14,071 nt of DNA, from positions 1 through 14,071 of the forward strand of contig JBOFCU010000228.1 in NCBI GenBank assembly GCA_051646285.1, in the 5' to 3' direction. The translations under genes and the position numbers were made by a program. Positions 13,683-14,071 of this stretch are shown here, in pieces; the first letter of the stretch is position 1, and each line of letters starts with the position of its first letter. The notes under the pieces were generated by a model. It worked only from the letters and a program-made list of their open reading frames with translations, was not told the origin of the DNA and searched no databases. This stretch comes from Terrirubrum sp051646285. Lineage in GTDB: Bacteria; Pseudomonadota; Alphaproteobacteria; Rhizobiales; Beijerinckiaceae.

Positions 13683-14071
13683 TCATGCCCAGCCATCCGC
13701 AATGATGCCGCGCGTTTCCGCGACAGCGGTTGCCCAGATCGCCAGCATATCCTCGTCAGACCGCTGGTAGAGACCGCCATAATTGCCATCACCCAGCAGC
13801 GCCTTCTTCGCGCCCGGGTCGAGTTGCTGGAACAGGCCCGTATCCATCATCGGCTTTTGCACGGCCGGCATGGCGATATTGCCGAGCCGCGTCCATGGGA
13901 AATTTTCCATCCATGAGGCGTGCGAGGCTACCGGGTCGATGCGCTGGACATGCGCCATGGTCTTTGGCGCGCTCCACCAGTTGTGCCACTTCACCTGCAC
14001 ACCCCTGTTGCGATCCAGCCATTCCAGAACCGCGCCATGGGCCGGCGAATTGCCGCCATGGCCGTTGACGA
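13683..14071 (-). CDS. Creatininase-family amidohydrolase, C-terminal part (5' end beyond window)
   Basis: The last 128 residues of a gene entering from the right edge. The segment opens VNGHGGNSPAHGAVLEWLD, the hallmark NGHGGN metal-site motif of the creatininase/MftE/ArfB family, followed by VQVKWHNWWS and ASHASWMENFPWTR. Family members hydrolyse amide bonds in small or cyclic molecules (creatinine, formamidopyrimidines, a mycofactocin peptide) using two metal ions. As I recall, true creatininase has Glu two residues after the motif histidine, where this protein has Gly, so creatinine itself is not an obvious substrate. A GTG at 14000 is an internal codon, not a start. The gene ends 16 bp before the DppB-like start, so it should be the upstream member of the importer operon. 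Confidence 0.82.
   Translation of the reverse strand, partial: VNGHGGNSPAHGAVLEWLDRNRGVQVKWHNWWSAPKTMAHVQRIDPVASHASWMENFPWTRLGNIAMPAVQKPMMDTGLFQQLDPGAKKALLGDGNYGGLYQRSDEDMLAIWATAVAETRGIIADGWA

Noticed and set aside
13667..13792. DppB-like permease starting at 13792
   Set aside because: This part overlaps the creatininase-family gene in another frame, is hydrophilic, and is unlike any DppB N-terminus.
13683..14071. C-terminal part of a DppA-type binding protein, expected from operon order
   Set aside because: The visible NGHGGN motif and the short C-terminus fit the creatininase family and not a periplasmic peptide-binding protein.
1..14071. CRISPR array, insertion sequence, tRNA or attachment site
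   Set aside because: I looked for spaced direct repeats, transposase-like frames, cloverleaf-like segments and terminal repeats and saw none. The continuous metabolic operons give no sign of insertion.

Overview
The window is a compact bacterial accessory-metabolism region of high G+C. Every gene I can support lies on the minus strand, so transcription runs from right to left. Gene content and style (IclR/LysR-type aromatic catabolism, a Bug receptor, Liv- and Dpp-type ABC importers, strings of ATGA and TGATG overlaps) suggest a proteobacterium, most likely an alphaproteobacterium of the Hyphomicrobiales kind. That placement is inference; there is no rRNA or phylogenetic marker here.

Right block (14071 down to 8936): the C-terminal part of a creatininase-family amidohydrolase is followed by a complete dipeptide/oligopeptide-type ABC membrane machinery (two permeases and two ATPases, dppB-C-D-F order). 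A cytoplasmic NodB-fold (polysaccharide deacetylase/cyclic imidase-like) hydrolase comes last. Gaps are 3 to 16 bp or the genes overlap, so this reads as one operon. The importer's binding protein is not in the window and may lie beyond the right edge. Two amide hydrolases bracketing an importer suggest uptake and ring-opening or deacylation of a small amide, imide or peptide-like nutrient.

Middle (8935 to 7219): a 277-bp intergenic space with a strong hairpin, then a stand-alone YegD-type Hsp70-like protein lacking the usual C-terminal substrate domain. A 162-bp intergenic space with two small inverted repeats follows.

Left block (7218 to 1): a LysR regulator, an 81-bp AT-rich leader, then a tightly packed operon. 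It encodes an NAD-binding DUF1932-type dehydrogenase, a Bug-type periplasmic receptor, GalD (4-oxalomesaconate tautomerase), GalB (4-oxalomesaconate hydratase, PIG-L fold), GalC (4-carboxy-4-hydroxy-2-oxoadipate aldolase), a Liv-type binding protein and a LivH-type permease cut by the left edge. GalD-GalB-GalC form the lower gallate/protocatechuate 4,5-cleavage route, taking 4-oxalomesaconate to pyruvate plus oxaloacetate. No ring-cleavage dioxygenase, pyrone-dicarboxylate hydrolase or LigC-type dehydrogenase is visible. The open questions are what enters this module, what the two receptors bind, and what the DUF1932 enzyme does.

I saw no tRNA, rRNA, CRISPR array, insertion sequence or phage gene.
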